Positions 34,811-44,790 of a stretch of DNA of 64,000 nt are shown one piece after another (positions within the stretch are counted from its first letter, which is position 1; each line of letters opens with the position of its first letter). The notes below the pieces were generated by a model. It was given only the letters and a program-made list of their open reading frames with translations. It had not been told where the DNA came from and ran no database searches. Both the position numbers and the translations under genes were made by a program. The DNA comes from an uncultured Desulfovibrio sp. (GTDB lineage: Bacteria; Desulfobacterota; Desulfovibrionia; Desulfovibrionales; Desulfovibrionaceae): NCBI GenBank assembly GCA_913063155.1, contig CAJXYU010000001.1:186001-250000 (forward strand). The letters are read 5' to 3'.

Positions 34811-35605
34811 TTAAATATGGATTTTCAGTTCAGGCTTCATTGTCAACTGCGCTTTTTCCAGTCTTGTCCGCAGATCCCGCCAGTAGGCATGCTCCCGATC
34901 GAAAACGACTTCTTCAATACGTTTTCGGTTGGCAGGATAGTGCCCTGCCAGAATCGCCTCGACATTTTTCCAGTTCAGCCCGTTCCTGTCCCGGATAGTC
35001 AGGCCGTAAACCCATATGGTGTCGGTGACGGGTGCAAGACTGTCCAACAACTCCATGGCGTCCGTGACATAGGGAATGATCGGACAGAGCAGGGCCGAAG
35101 TCTGAAGACCGGCATCCTGCGCCTGCTTCAGGGCGTCCATGCGCATTTCCGTGGGCGTGGTGTCGTGTTCGAAGAGCCTGCGCGTTGCATCGTCGTTGAA
35201 GGCCACGGAAATGCTGACCCGGGCATCCTCCATGCGCGTCAACAGGTCAAAGTCGCGGGCAAAAAGATCGGATTTGGTCAGGAAGCTCGCCGAATGGCCG
35301 GTTTCGACAAAAAGTTCAAGCGCCTTGCGGGTCTGCCGTTGCTCCGCCTCCACGGGCTGATAAGGGTCGGAATTGTAGCCCATGTAGATGGTCTGGGGAG
35401 GAATGGTGAGCAGTTCGTGGAAAAGACGGCCAGAGAGGTCTTCATGCACGCGCACCTCCTCACGCCAGTCCGTTTCGGCATGATTGAGAGCGTAGCAATA
35501 GGAGCAGTAGTGGCCGCACCCCACGTAGGGATCAACCTGATATACCAGGTCCTCGAGGCCGCAGGATTCCAGAATGAGTCGCTTGGAACAGGTGGTCACT
35601 CTCAT
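34811..35605 (-). CDS. Radical SAM protein related to spore photoproduct lyase
   Basis: The 264-residue protein has the radical SAM cluster motif CxxxCxxC in GCGHYCSYCYALNHAE, characteristic of the SPL/Rv2578c-type group. The later segments MGYNSDPYQPVEAE and TKSDLFARDFDLLTRM are also typical. It would cleave SAM through a 4Fe-4S cluster; the substrate is not known for this short subgroup, and spores are not expected here. The ATG at 35605 has GAGGAG nine bases upstream; the longer open frame upstream overlaps the FAH gene antisense frame and is spurious. It lies 62 bases after the FAH-family gene. Confidence 0.85.
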   Translation of the reverse strand: MRVTTCSKRLILESCGLEDLVYQVDPYVGCGHYCSYCYALNHAETDWREEVRVHEDLSGRLFHELLTIPPQTIYMGYNSDPYQPVEAEQRQTRKALELFVETGHSASFLTKSDLFARDFDLLTRMEDARVSISVAFNDDATRRLFEHDTTPTEMRMDALKQAQDAGLQTSALLCPIIPYVTDAMELLDSLAPVTDTIWVYGLTIRDRNGLNWKNVEAILAGHYPANRKRIEEVVFDREHAYWRDLRTRLEKAQLTMKPELKIHI

Positions 35606-35667
35606 GACGATGGTCTCCTCAAGAAAGACCATACACCAGAACAGGCCGAAGGGCTTGAAAAAAACGC

Positions 35668-36420
35668 CTAGCCGACCACATTCTCCAGCACGCCGAGCCC
35701 TTCGATCTCCACGCGGACCACGTCGCCTCTTTCCATGGGACCGATCCCCGGAGGCGTGCCCGTGATGATCACGTCGCCGGGCAGCAGGGTCATGACCTGC
35801 GACACAAAGGAGATCAGGCGCGGCACCTTGAAGATAAAATTGGAGATGTCGGAGGACTGTTTTTCCTCTCCGTTGAGCGTCAGCCGGATGGGCGCGCTGT
35901 CCGGCTTGAAGCGGGTATCGATGCACGGGCCGATGGGCAGGAAGGTGTCGAAGGACTTGCAACGCGTCCATTGGCCGTCCCTTGCCTGCAGGTCACGGGC
36001 GGTGACGTCGTTGGCGCAGGTATAGCCGAGGATGCACTCCCCTGCCTCCTCTTCGGAAACGGCCTTGCACCGTTTCCCGATCACAATGCCCAGCTCCGCC
36101 TCATAGTGCAGGTTTTCGGTCATGGCCGGATAGACGATGGTGTCTCCCGGACCGCAGACCGAGGTGGACGGTTTGAGAAACATCAGGGGTTCAGCGGGCA
36201 GGTCCATGTTCAGTTCGGCGGCGTGGTCCACGTAATTGAGGCCGATGCAGACCGCCTTGCCCGGTTCGCACGGAGCCAACAACCGAACATCGTCCAACGC
36301 CAATTTCCTATCGCCGATGTGGAACACGCCGAACACGTTGCCATCCACAAGGCTGATCTCGTCGCCCTTCAGGACGCCATATCCGATTTCATCCTCGTGC
36401 CTGAACCTGACTATCTTCAT
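35668..36420 (-). CDS. Fumarylacetoacetate-hydrolase-family protein
   Basis: The 250-residue protein matches the FAH family: CIGLNYVDHAAEL, the metal-binding E-x-E in HYEAELGIVIGK, GYTCANDVTARDLQ, and the C-terminal LLPGDVIITGTPPGIGPM. Members hydrolyse or decarboxylate beta-diketo acids and oxaloacetate-like compounds using magnesium. It starts 11 bases after the MscS gene stop, so both are probably on one transcript. Its specific substrate cannot be read from the sequence. Confidence 0.92.
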   Translation of the reverse strand: MKIVRFRHEDEIGYGVLKGDEISLVDGNVFGVFHIGDRKLALDDVRLLAPCEPGKAVCIGLNYVDHAAELNMDLPAEPLMFLKPSTSVCGPGDTIVYPAMTENLHYEAELGIVIGKRCKAVSEEEAGECILGYTCANDVTARDLQARDGQWTRCKSFDTFLPIGPCIDTRFKPDSAPIRLTLNGEEKQSSDISNFIFKVPRLISFVSQVMTLLPGDVIITGTPPGIGPMERGDVVRVEIEGLGVLENVVG

Positions 36421-36431
36421 GAGGACTCTCC

Positions 36432-38747
36432 CTATCTGTCTTCTGCGGTTTCCTTGTTTCCGGCCTCGGCCTCTTCCTCTTCAACAGCCTGGGCCACGGC
36501 CGCTCCCACCTGTTGCATCCTGGCCGCGTCGGCCCTGATTTCCTCCGGCAAGGCAACGGAAACCTTCCGGTAAGCGAACTGCAATCCCTGCTCCTCGAAC
36601 TTCTTGCGCAGCTTGGCCAGAATGAGTTTGCGGATGGTGAACTGGCTGCCCGGTTTGGTCATGAACTTGATGCGCATGCGCATGCCGTATTCTTCCATTG
36701 CCTTGACGCCCTGGGACTTGATGTCCGTGAGCATGCCGCCAGCCAGCTCCGGTATGGCCTTGATCTCCTTGTTGATCTCTTTGACGATCTTCTTGACCTG
36801 CTGGATATCCGTGTCGAACGGCACCAGGTATTCCAGCTTCATCATGCTCCAGTCGCGGGTCATGTTCCGCACCTCGTGGATGGAGCCGTAGGGAATGGTA
36901 TAGAGCATACCCAGGTGATGACGCAACTTCATGGAACGCACGGAAATCTCCTCCACCGTGCCCTTGGAGTTCCCCACCTGGATATAGTCGCCCACGCGAA
37001 AGGCGTCGTCCATGAGGAAGAACACGCCGGAAATGATGTCTTTGACCAGGGTCTGGGAACCGAAGCCTATGGCTATGCCGAACACCCCGGCTCCGGCCAG
37101 CAGCGGTCCGGTGTCCACGCCCAGGCTGGAAAGGACGATAAGCACCACCACCACGATGAGCACGGCGAAGATGAACCGCTTGAGCAGTTCCAACAGGGTG
37201 GTCAGCCTGTCGCCTCCGGCGCCGCCCTCCTCGCTCTCCTCGTCTTCCTCGCCATCCTGGCCGCGCAGTTTCTTTTCGATGTAGGCCTTGGACACGGCCC
37301 AGAAAATATAGGCAAGCACCAGGGTCACCAGCACGCTGAGCGCCCCCTCGGCCACCCTGCGGGCGATGGGCAGGTCTATGCCCCAGATGCCCAGTATGAT
37401 GAGCACGGTGGTGGCCAGAAGAACCACGCTGAACATCTTGTGCAGGAAACGCCGCAACCGGGCCACCGGGCATGTGGCGACCATGGGCGCGCCCTTTTCG
37501 TCCACCAGGAAATCCGTACGCGGATCGGCGGCCACCTGCCCTTCCTCCAAGAGCGCCCCCTGGGCCAGTTCACCGGCGAAAATCACGGTGCGATCCACCA
37601 CCCAAGTGAGCATCAGATAGGCGGGAACAACGACCAGGGTCAGCGCCCCGGCAGCGAGGGCCTCGTATCCGAAGGCCAGCAGGTTGATGACCCAGAAGGC
37701 CCAGAACACGAGCACATAGGCCACGGTGAGCCAATGCCAGGATTTGGACAGCCTGTGACGGATGGTGCCCGGGGGGAATGCGGCGCGCAGGGCTTCGGCC
37801 CCCTTGCGGGCATTGGCCAGGGCCATGATGCAGAGGCTCAGGCAGACCAGGAGACCAGTGCTGGAGATGGCCATGAGGTACAGAGCCTCGGTGCTGCCGT
37901 ACAACTGAACGATGCCCACGAAGACAAGCCCGAGGCCCAGTTCGCAGCCGATGATCTCCGCATAGTTGAACATCCGCACGGCGGCCCGGTCGGAAACGGG
38001 CAGCAGCCTCAGGGCCGGCGCCTTGGGAGAAAGCAGAAAACGGGCGGCCATGCGGAAGAGCTCATGCAGCAAGACGGCCAGAATCCAGACCAGCAGCACG
38101 GGCCGTTGGCGCATGGGATCATGGAAAACCAGCATGTAGACGATGCCCAGCAGGATCATGACGGCCAGCATCGTTCCGAAATCGATGCACAGACGCAGGG
38201 ACAGCCGCCCGGCCTTGATGAACCAACCCGTCTCCCTGGGCGTGGCGTTGATGTCCCGGCGCAGCCGGGACGTGAGCCAGTGAAAAAGCCACTTCACCGC
38301 GAACCAGATTGAAGTCAACACCACCAGAGCCGCCATCAACCTGCCGAATGGAATCTGACGTTCGGCAGGGTCCACCGCGCCCAGCAGCTTGGGGTACAGC
38401 GCCGGAACCAGCTCTGCCCCGGAAAAGACATATTCCACGCGATCCCTGATCAGCTTGAGCTTTGCGCGCATGGCCTGGAGAGCGGCATGTATTCCCGTGC
38501 TCTCCCCGCTCTCCTGCTGTGCGGCGGCCTCCTTTTTCAGGTAGGACAGGAACACCCGGCGCACCTGTTCGTCGCTCATGCCGCCCAGAATCTCCCCTAT
38601 CTGCTCGGGCGTTGCGTTTTCGGGAATTCTGACATCTTCGGACTTGGTGCTTCCGGACTCCATGACCATGGGAATCTGGGCCCGCCCCACGCCCGCGTAA
38701 AATACCAGAATGAACAGAACGACGGCGGCAAGAGACTTCCGGCTCAT
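36432..38747 (-). CDS. Large MscS-family mechanosensitive channel
   Basis: The 771-residue protein has a signal peptide (MSRKSLAAVVLFILVFYAGVGRAQ), a periplasmic helical region (about 25-130), and about ten membrane helices. The C-terminal MscS core carries the pore-helix sequence GAGVFGIAIGFGSQTLVKDIISGVFF, then the beta domain FRVGDYIQVGNSKGTVEEISVRSMKLR. An acidic linker (GQDGEEDEESEEGG) separates the extra helices from the core. It should open under membrane tension to release osmolytes. The length resembles MscM/YbdG-like or MscK-like channels rather than small MscS. Confidence 0.92.
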   Translation of the reverse strand: MSRKSLAAVVLFILVFYAGVGRAQIPMVMESGSTKSEDVRIPENATPEQIGEILGGMSDEQVRRVFLSYLKKEAAAQQESGESTGIHAALQAMRAKLKLIRDRVEYVFSGAELVPALYPKLLGAVDPAERQIPFGRLMAALVVLTSIWFAVKWLFHWLTSRLRRDINATPRETGWFIKAGRLSLRLCIDFGTMLAVMILLGIVYMLVFHDPMRQRPVLLVWILAVLLHELFRMAARFLLSPKAPALRLLPVSDRAAVRMFNYAEIIGCELGLGLVFVGIVQLYGSTEALYLMAISSTGLLVCLSLCIMALANARKGAEALRAAFPPGTIRHRLSKSWHWLTVAYVLVFWAFWVINLLAFGYEALAAGALTLVVVPAYLMLTWVVDRTVIFAGELAQGALLEEGQVAADPRTDFLVDEKGAPMVATCPVARLRRFLHKMFSVVLLATTVLIILGIWGIDLPIARRVAEGALSVLVTLVLAYIFWAVSKAYIEKKLRGQDGEEDEESEEGGAGGDRLTTLLELLKRFIFAVLIVVVVLIVLSSLGVDTGPLLAGAGVFGIAIGFGSQTLVKDIISGVFFLMDDAFRVGDYIQVGNSKGTVEEISVRSMKLRHHLGMLYTIPYGSIHEVRNMTRDWSMMKLEYLVPFDTDIQQVKKIVKEINKEIKAIPELAGGMLTDIKSQGVKAMEEYGMRMRIKFMTKPGSQFTIRKLILAKLRKKFEEQGLQFAYRKVSVALPEEIRADAARMQQVGAAVAQAVEEEEAEAGNKETAEDR

Positions 38748-38859
38748 GGCTCCTCCTCATGGCTCCGAGTCAAAACGGCGACAACGTCGGCACATGCCGA
38801 CAGGTACGATGCACCACCATAGTCGGCAATTCAATGCCATTATTTCCGTTAAAGCGGTA

Positions 38860-41784
38860 CTATTTGCCTAATTTCGGGAGCCTGGGCCGCGCAAAGCCCT
38901 TTTCCTCGTCCAGCGCCTCGCAGGTCTTGTCGCCCAAGTGGACGAGAAAGGCCTCCAACTCGGTGCCGGGCAGAGGCTTGCTGTACAGGAACCCTTGGAC
39001 CTGGGCGCAACCGAAGGAGGTAAGCAGATCTTCCTGCTCCTGGGTCTCCACCCCCTCGGCCACCACGCCGATGCCGAGATTCTGGGCCATGAGGGTAATG
39101 GTCTGTACAATCTGGGCGTCGTTGGGATCTTCGCAGATGTCGCGAACAAAGGAACGGTCGATCTTGAGGGTGTCGATGGGGAAATTCTTGAGATAGTACA
39201 GGGAGGAATACCCGGTGCCGAAGTCGTCGATGGAAATGCGGATCCCCATGTCCACCAATTCGTTGAGCTTGCGGATCGTCTCGCTCACGTCCTTCATAAT
39301 GGTGGATTCCGTGATCTCCAACTCCAGGCGGGAGGGAGACAGCTCATGGATTTCCAGGGTGCGGACGATCATCTCCACCAACCCCTCCTGACGGAACTGG
39401 CGCGGGGAAAGGTTCACGGCCACGGAAAGTCCCTTGAACTCGGTCTCGTCCAGCAGGCGCAGGAAGGCGCAGGCCTTGTCCAGCACGCGCTCCCCTATGT
39501 CCACGATCAGATCCGTATCCTCGGCAAGCGGGATAAAGTCGCCGGGGTTCATGAGACTGCCGTCCAGGCGAACCCAGCGCACCAAAGCTTCCATGCCTGC
39601 GACACAGTGGCGTTTGAGGTCTACTTTGGGCTGGTAGTAGACCATGAACTCGTCCCGTTTGAGCCCCCGGCGCATATCATTTTCCATCTTGAGGCGCTTG
39701 TTGACCTTCTCGTTCATCTCCGGGGTGAACAGATTGTAGGAGTTCTTGCCGCTATCCTTGGCCTGGAACATGGCCATGTCCGCGTTCTTGATCAGGGTTC
39801 CGGCGTCGCTGCCGTCCTCGGGGTAAAGGGTCATACCGATGCTGGTGGTGATGAAGAACTCCGCATCCTCCACCTTGAACGGTTTCTCGAACAAAGAAAG
39901 AATCAGGTTGCCGTACTCCGCCATCATGCGGGTATTCACATCATCCTCGATCATGATCACGAACTCGTCGCCGCCCAGACGGGCCACGGTGGCGTGCTCG
40001 CCCAGTTCCGCGGACAGCAGATTGCCCACCTGCTGCAGCAGTTCATCACCCCGGGCGTGTCCCAGAGAGTCGTTGACGTGCTTGAAATTGTCCAGGTCGA
40101 GATACAACAGGGCGACCCGGGACCCCTGGCGGGCGGCATGGGCGATGGCCACTGTGAGGCGGTCGCTCAGAAGCTCACGGTTGGGCAGGCCGGTGAGGGC
40201 GTCATGATAGGCCTGAAAATGGATCTGCTCCTCCTTGAGCTTCATATCCGTTATGTCGTGGAACACCGAAACGTAGTGCGTGATCTCCCCTTCCACATCG
40301 CGGATGGCGCTGATGGAAAGGAGCTCGGGGTAGGACTCGCCGTTCTTGCGCCGGTTCCAGATCTCGCCGGACCAGCGCCCCGTGGAACTCAGCTCGCCCC
40401 ACATTCCGGCATAGAATTTCGGGTCATGCCGGTCGGATTTGAGTACGCGCGGATTCTGGCCGATGACCTCGTAGGATTCGTAACCGGTGATGGAGGAGAA
40501 AGCCGGATTCACTGCGATGATCTTCCCGCCCTTGTCCGTGATGATGATCCCTTCCAGAGCGCTTTCGAAAACCTTTTCGAAAAGCTTGTGACGGTATTCC
40601 ACCTCTTCCCGGACCTCGACTTCCTTTTCCAGGGTCTCGCGGGAGAGCTGCAGGCGGCCCATGAACATGTTGAACTGACGAGCGAGCAAGCCCACTTCGT
40701 CCTTGGTGTCGATGCCGCTGCGGAGGGTCAGCTCCCCGTCGGCCGCGCGCTCGAAATCACGCACCAGCCGGTGGAGCGGCCTGGTAATGCTCTTGGCCAG
40801 TATCCGACTTATGGGCAGCACCAGCAGGAGGGCCAGCAGGGCCGAACCGAGGATGAGCCATTTGATCTTGCCCAGGGGAGCATAGATTTCATCGGTGTAA
40901 CTGGTGGAGGCGATGATCCAGTCGAAATCCGGCAGGTAGCGGAAGACCATGACCTTTTCGCGAGCATGATCCTCGCCGGGGTTCTTCCAACTGTATGAGA
41001 GACTTCCGGATTTTTTGGCCAGAAGGTCGTGGACCACGTTCCGGCCTTCCTCTCCGGCCGCGTCGAAAAGATTGCTCGTGATGAAGGGATGAAGAACGAC
41101 ATTGCCGCTCCCGTCCACGATGAAGGTATATCCGGACTTTCCGAAATGCAGTTCGCCGATGCTGTCGCTGAAGTCCCGGGCGTCCACCAGGGAGTGGAAC
41201 TCCGAACGGTAGGAGGAGACGGAAATGATCCAGTCCCACGGCTCGAAGTAGATCATGTATTGGGCTTTGGCCCTGGGGTGCTCGTCTTTCGGGTTCCGCC
41301 AGTCATACTCGAGGTAGCCGGTGCGCCTGCCCATCTGCTTGCGAACGAACGGACGGTCCGCCACGTTCAAGCCTAAAAGCTCCTCCACCGGGTGGATTAC
41401 GATGTTTCCCTTGCTGTCCAGACAGTAGATATACCCGGTTTCGCCGACGGTCTGGCCAAGAAGAATTTCCCGGGCCTGGCTCTTGGCGGTCTGTTCGTCG
41501 ATTTCCCCGCGCTGATAACGGCGATAGATGTTGCTGACGATCTCCAGGTTCTTTTCCGCAATGGCCCGCAGGCGGTTCTTTACGGAAACGCTGACGGCTG
41601 TCTCGACCAGGTTGACCACCGTATCGGTGGAAACCTGCAGTTCCTTTTCTATGTTTTCCTTGAGTGTGGAATGGACGAAGGAAAAAATGATGCCGCCGGC
41701 AATGCCCACGGTAAAAAAGAAGAGTACCCCGTACCCCACCAGGAGCCGGTAGCTGATCTTTATGTCCTGTAAAAACTTGTACAT
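38860..41784 (-). CDS. Cache-HAMP-PAS-GGDEF-EAL c-di-GMP signalling protein
   Basis: The protein has about 974 residues. It has a membrane helix (about 12-38), a periplasmic double Cache region (to about 305), a second helix (LILGSALLALLLVLPISRIL), a HAMP domain, a PAS domain (FEKVFESALEGIIITDKGG), a GGDEF domain with intact GGDEF (ARLGGDEFVIM), and an EAL domain with intact EAL (GMEALVRW) plus DDFGTGYSSL. Both cyclase and phosphodiesterase signatures are therefore present. The ATG at 41784 is chosen (MYKFLQDIKISYRL); a GTG ten codons upstream is possible. It is a single-gene unit and responds to an unknown external ligand. Confidence 0.93.
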   Translation of the reverse strand: MYKFLQDIKISYRLLVGYGVLFFFTVGIAGGIIFSFVHSTLKENIEKELQVSTDTVVNLVETAVSVSVKNRLRAIAEKNLEIVSNIYRRYQRGEIDEQTAKSQAREILLGQTVGETGYIYCLDSKGNIVIHPVEELLGLNVADRPFVRKQMGRRTGYLEYDWRNPKDEHPRAKAQYMIYFEPWDWIISVSSYRSEFHSLVDARDFSDSIGELHFGKSGYTFIVDGSGNVVLHPFITSNLFDAAGEEGRNVVHDLLAKKSGSLSYSWKNPGEDHAREKVMVFRYLPDFDWIIASTSYTDEIYAPLGKIKWLILGSALLALLLVLPISRILAKSITRPLHRLVRDFERAADGELTLRSGIDTKDEVGLLARQFNMFMGRLQLSRETLEKEVEVREEVEYRHKLFEKVFESALEGIIITDKGGKIIAVNPAFSSITGYESYEVIGQNPRVLKSDRHDPKFYAGMWGELSSTGRWSGEIWNRRKNGESYPELLSISAIRDVEGEITHYVSVFHDITDMKLKEEQIHFQAYHDALTGLPNRELLSDRLTVAIAHAARQGSRVALLYLDLDNFKHVNDSLGHARGDELLQQVGNLLSAELGEHATVARLGGDEFVIMIEDDVNTRMMAEYGNLILSLFEKPFKVEDAEFFITTSIGMTLYPEDGSDAGTLIKNADMAMFQAKDSGKNSYNLFTPEMNEKVNKRLKMENDMRRGLKRDEFMVYYQPKVDLKRHCVAGMEALVRWVRLDGSLMNPGDFIPLAEDTDLIVDIGERVLDKACAFLRLLDETEFKGLSVAVNLSPRQFRQEGLVEMIVRTLEIHELSPSRLELEITESTIMKDVSETIRKLNELVDMGIRISIDDFGTGYSSLYYLKNFPIDTLKIDRSFVRDICEDPNDAQIVQTITLMAQNLGIGVVAEGVETQEQEDLLTSFGCAQVQGFLYSKPLPGTELEAFLVHLGDKTCEALDEEKGFARPRLPKLGK

Positions 41785-41870
41785 CTGCTTCGAACCCTTT
41801 CCTCTGCGGGACACCTTAGCAGAACCGCCGAGTTCTTAGCAACGAAACCGCAATGATTATAAGGCGATGC

Positions 41871-42875
41871 TCAACCACCTATGGCGGACATGCGCGTATG
41901 GCACACCCCGCCGCCCGAAGGCATGGTTTCCAGCAGCTTATGGCCCATGGGCTTGGCCTGGGTGGCCTTCCGAATGATCCGGTCCACAAAAGGCAAACCC
42001 AGTCTGGGATGACGCAAAGCCGGACGCAGGCGGTAGACCCGATCCGAAAAAAGGCAGGTACGCAGATTGCCGTCCGAAGTCAACCGTAACCGGTTACACG
42101 ATGCGCAGAAATGGTTGCTGTATGGGGAGATGATACCGATGCGTCCCTGACCGCCCTTTATGTCGTACATGCGCGCCGGGCCGCCGGTGCGTTTTTCGCG
42201 CGCTACCGGCTCCAGCTCGACCAGGTCCTTGATGCCGCCCAGGATGTCCTTGGCCAACCAGACCGCATCGCGGGACCAGCGGGTGCCGTCGCCGATGGGC
42301 ATGAATTCGATGAACCGCAGGTCGATGGGCAAAGAGCTTGCCATAGACACGAAAGCGGGCAGTTCGTCCTGGTTCACGCCGCCCATGGCCACCACGTTGA
42401 CCTTGACGTTGAGGCCGGCCTCCACGGCGCGGTCGATATTCGACCGGACATCGTGAAACAGGTTACGCTTGGTGATGCGCTCGAACTTGGCCGGGTCAAG
42501 CGTATCCAGCGAGATGTTGAGACGCTTCACGCCCGCTTCGGCCAGACGGGGGATGAACGGCTCAATGAGGGTGGCGTTGGTAGTCACGCAGAGTTCCACC
42601 GAGGGATGACGCAAAGCCGCGGACTCCAGAAACCCCATGAACCCCTTGCGCACAAAGGGCTCGCCTCCGGTGAAGCGGATCTTGTCCACACCCAGGGAAA
42701 CGCCGATGCCCATGAGGTCGAGAATCTCCTCGTAGCGCAGGATGGTCGGGTGCGGGATAAAACTCATGTCCTGGCTCACGCAATAGGAACAGCGCAGGTT
42801 GCAGCGGTCGGTGACGCTGACCCGCATATAGCTGACCTTGCGGCCATACCTGTCGGTCAATGGGGCTTCGGACAT
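41871..42875 (-). CDS. moaA: GTP 3',8-cyclase MoaA
   Basis: The 334-residue radical SAM enzyme catalyses the first step of molybdopterin synthesis. It carries the N-terminal cluster CNLRCSYC, RFTGGEPFVRKG, and the second cluster region CASCNRLRLTSDGNLRTC. The C-terminal GG dipeptide, typical of MoaA and needed for activity, is present (AIGG). The ATG at 42875 is preferred because the first in-frame ATG (42887) directly abuts the AAGGA sequence. It follows the FmdE-MoeA fusion gene by 170 bases. Confidence 0.95.
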   Translation of the reverse strand: MSEAPLTDRYGRKVSYMRVSVTDRCNLRCSYCVSQDMSFIPHPTILRYEEILDLMGIGVSLGVDKIRFTGGEPFVRKGFMGFLESAALRHPSVELCVTTNATLIEPFIPRLAEAGVKRLNISLDTLDPAKFERITKRNLFHDVRSNIDRAVEAGLNVKVNVVAMGGVNQDELPAFVSMASSLPIDLRFIEFMPIGDGTRWSRDAVWLAKDILGGIKDLVELEPVAREKRTGGPARMYDIKGGQGRIGIISPYSNHFCASCNRLRLTSDGNLRTCLFSDRVYRLRPALRHPRLGLPFVDRIIRKATQAKPMGHKLLETMPSGGGVCHTRMSAIGG

Positions 42876-43045
42876 ATCTTTCTTCATTCCTTATATAAAC
42901 CTTCAAAACAACCCAGTCGCCAGTCGAAGGCTGTTCTGAAGAATCCAATTGCGCGGAACCGGGAAAAGTCGGATCGCAACGTATTCCCACCACGTAAGAA
43001 TCCGGTTCTCGGCGCCAACAAATCAGATGATTCCTTATGGACAAC

Positions 43046-44674
43046 CTACTTCCCGAAAGGACACTTCGGGAACGTGCACGTACGGCACCCCAGACAGAAA
43101 CCGCCTTCACCCAGGCGCGCCATGTCCCTGCGAGTGATGCGCCGCCCCGCCAACAACATCGGCAGCAGCAGGTCGAGGCTGGTGGTTTTGTAGAACAGGG
43201 CGCATGCGGGAACGCCCAGAACCTGCACCCCGCCCATGCGGCCCACCAGGGTCATGGTTCCAGGCAGTACGGGAGCTCCGTATACGAAATCTTCGAGTCC
43301 GGCGTCAATGAGCGCGGGACGGGTCACATCGTCCGGATCCACAGACAGGCCCGCCGTGGTCACGATGAGATCGGCCCCGGCGTCCAAAAACCCCTTGACG
43401 CTCCCGACGATGGCTTCGCGGTCGTCCGGGACGATGTTCGAGGCTACAACCTCGGAGCCCAACGCCTCCACTTTGCTGGTCACAATCGGGATGAACTTGT
43501 CTTCAATCAGCCCCTTGAACACCTCGGTGCCGGTGACCAGCACGCCCACCTTGGCCTTACGTAGGGGCGTGACCGAGAAAAGCGGCTCCTCGCCCAGCAC
43601 GGACACGGCCTTGCTGAAATTCTCGCGAGAGATATAGAGAGGAACGGCGCGGGTTCCCGCCAGGTTCTTGCCTTTTTCCAGCACAGTGTCGCCCTGGCGC
43701 GTGGCGCACATGACGTCCGGCACCAAGTTGAAGGCTTCAAGCTTTTCCCGATCGATGGTCAGCAGGCCGGAACAGGCGGCGCGGAAATTGACCTTGCCTT
43801 CGCTGGCGGGCAGGTCGAACTCCACCCCTTCTCCGGCCATTCTCCCGGCAAAGCTTTCCACTGCGGCGTCCTCGTGAATCCATTCCCTGCCGGGATCGGC
43901 CAATTCCTCCACATAGACGCGGCTGCGGCCCATCTGCTGCAGACGGCAGACGTCGCCCGCTTTGATCCTGTGCCCGGCCTTGAACTCCACGTCCTTGGTC
44001 TCGCCGGGAACGATGCGGGTCATGTCGTGCAGGGTGGTTTTGCCCACGGCCTTTTCCACTGGCACGGCCAGGAGCTCGGGATCAAAGGTGTCGGCTATGC
44101 GCCGCTCCTGAGAAACATGAAAGGCCTCGCCCTGGCAGCCGCGACAGATGCCGCCGTCCACTGTGGGGTAGGCTTCGCCGCAGACCGGGCACACACCAAT
44201 GCCGGACATGTGCTTGTGGCCGAGACGATGCTCCGGAATACGGATTCTTTCCATGGAACATATGGTGTCCCCGGCTTCCTCAATCTCCCTGAAAAGCCGT
44301 TCCGTGTCCTGGGCATCCTTGGGCTTGAGCTTCAGGAACCACCCCTTGATCTCGGGAAAATCCTCCAACTTGGGCACATCCACCCAGACGCGCACGCCTT
44401 CGCCCGTGAACTTGTCGAACATACACAGGGCGTAACGGCCCAGGTTGTTGATCTTCATCCAGTTGTTGCCGGTGCTGCACAGGGTCAGCAACTGAACGGC
44501 GTCCGGCAGACATTTACCCGTTTCAACGACCACTTCGAACAAGGTCCCTTCGGGCATTTCCCGTTTGGCCATCTCCACCATGTATCCGCCGATGAGCAGG
44601 CCCGGGGCCGGGTAGCTGTGAAACTCGGCGGCTTTTTCCTTGAATGCCTGAAACGTGTACTGACCTATGTCCAT
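43046..44674 (-). CDS. FmdE domain fused to MoeA-like molybdopterin-binding protein
   Basis: The 542-residue protein has an FmdE domain (about 1-160: KAAEFHSYPAPGLLIGGYMVEMAKREM, LCSTGNNWMKI), a zinc finger CPVCGEAY...CRGCQGEA (about 162-185), and a MoeA-like region (about 215-520) containing the MPT-binding segment GVLVTGTEVFKG and TTAGLSVDPDDVTRPA. It ends in another cysteine cluster (GFCLGCRTCTFPKC). MoeA inserts molybdate into molybdopterin; FmdE is associated with tungsten/molybdenum formylmethanofuran dehydrogenases. I infer a metal-insertion or cofactor-delivery role. It lies between moaE and moaA on the minus strand. Confidence 0.88.
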   Translation of the reverse strand: MDIGQYTFQAFKEKAAEFHSYPAPGLLIGGYMVEMAKREMPEGTLFEVVVETGKCLPDAVQLLTLCSTGNNWMKINNLGRYALCMFDKFTGEGVRVWVDVPKLEDFPEIKGWFLKLKPKDAQDTERLFREIEEAGDTICSMERIRIPEHRLGHKHMSGIGVCPVCGEAYPTVDGGICRGCQGEAFHVSQERRIADTFDPELLAVPVEKAVGKTTLHDMTRIVPGETKDVEFKAGHRIKAGDVCRLQQMGRSRVYVEELADPGREWIHEDAAVESFAGRMAGEGVEFDLPASEGKVNFRAACSGLLTIDREKLEAFNLVPDVMCATRQGDTVLEKGKNLAGTRAVPLYISRENFSKAVSVLGEEPLFSVTPLRKAKVGVLVTGTEVFKGLIEDKFIPIVTSKVEALGSEVVASNIVPDDREAIVGSVKGFLDAGADLIVTTAGLSVDPDDVTRPALIDAGLEDFVYGAPVLPGTMTLVGRMGGVQVLGVPACALFYKTTSLDLLLPMLLAGRRITRRDMARLGEGGFCLGCRTCTFPKCPFGK

Positions 44675-44790
44675 TGATCCTCCCTGAAATGGTCACGAGC
44701 CGCCCTGACGAGGGCAATCATGTCTCCGGTAAAGACATCCCGCCGCATCGGAAATGACGCCGCAGCGGGACATCGGCGCTGCAATGCGTT

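Noticed and set aside
34811-35971. Extended N-terminus of the radical SAM gene
   Set aside because: The extra 120 codons overlap the FAH-family gene out of frame. A good ribosome binding site and the family start fit the ATG at 35605.
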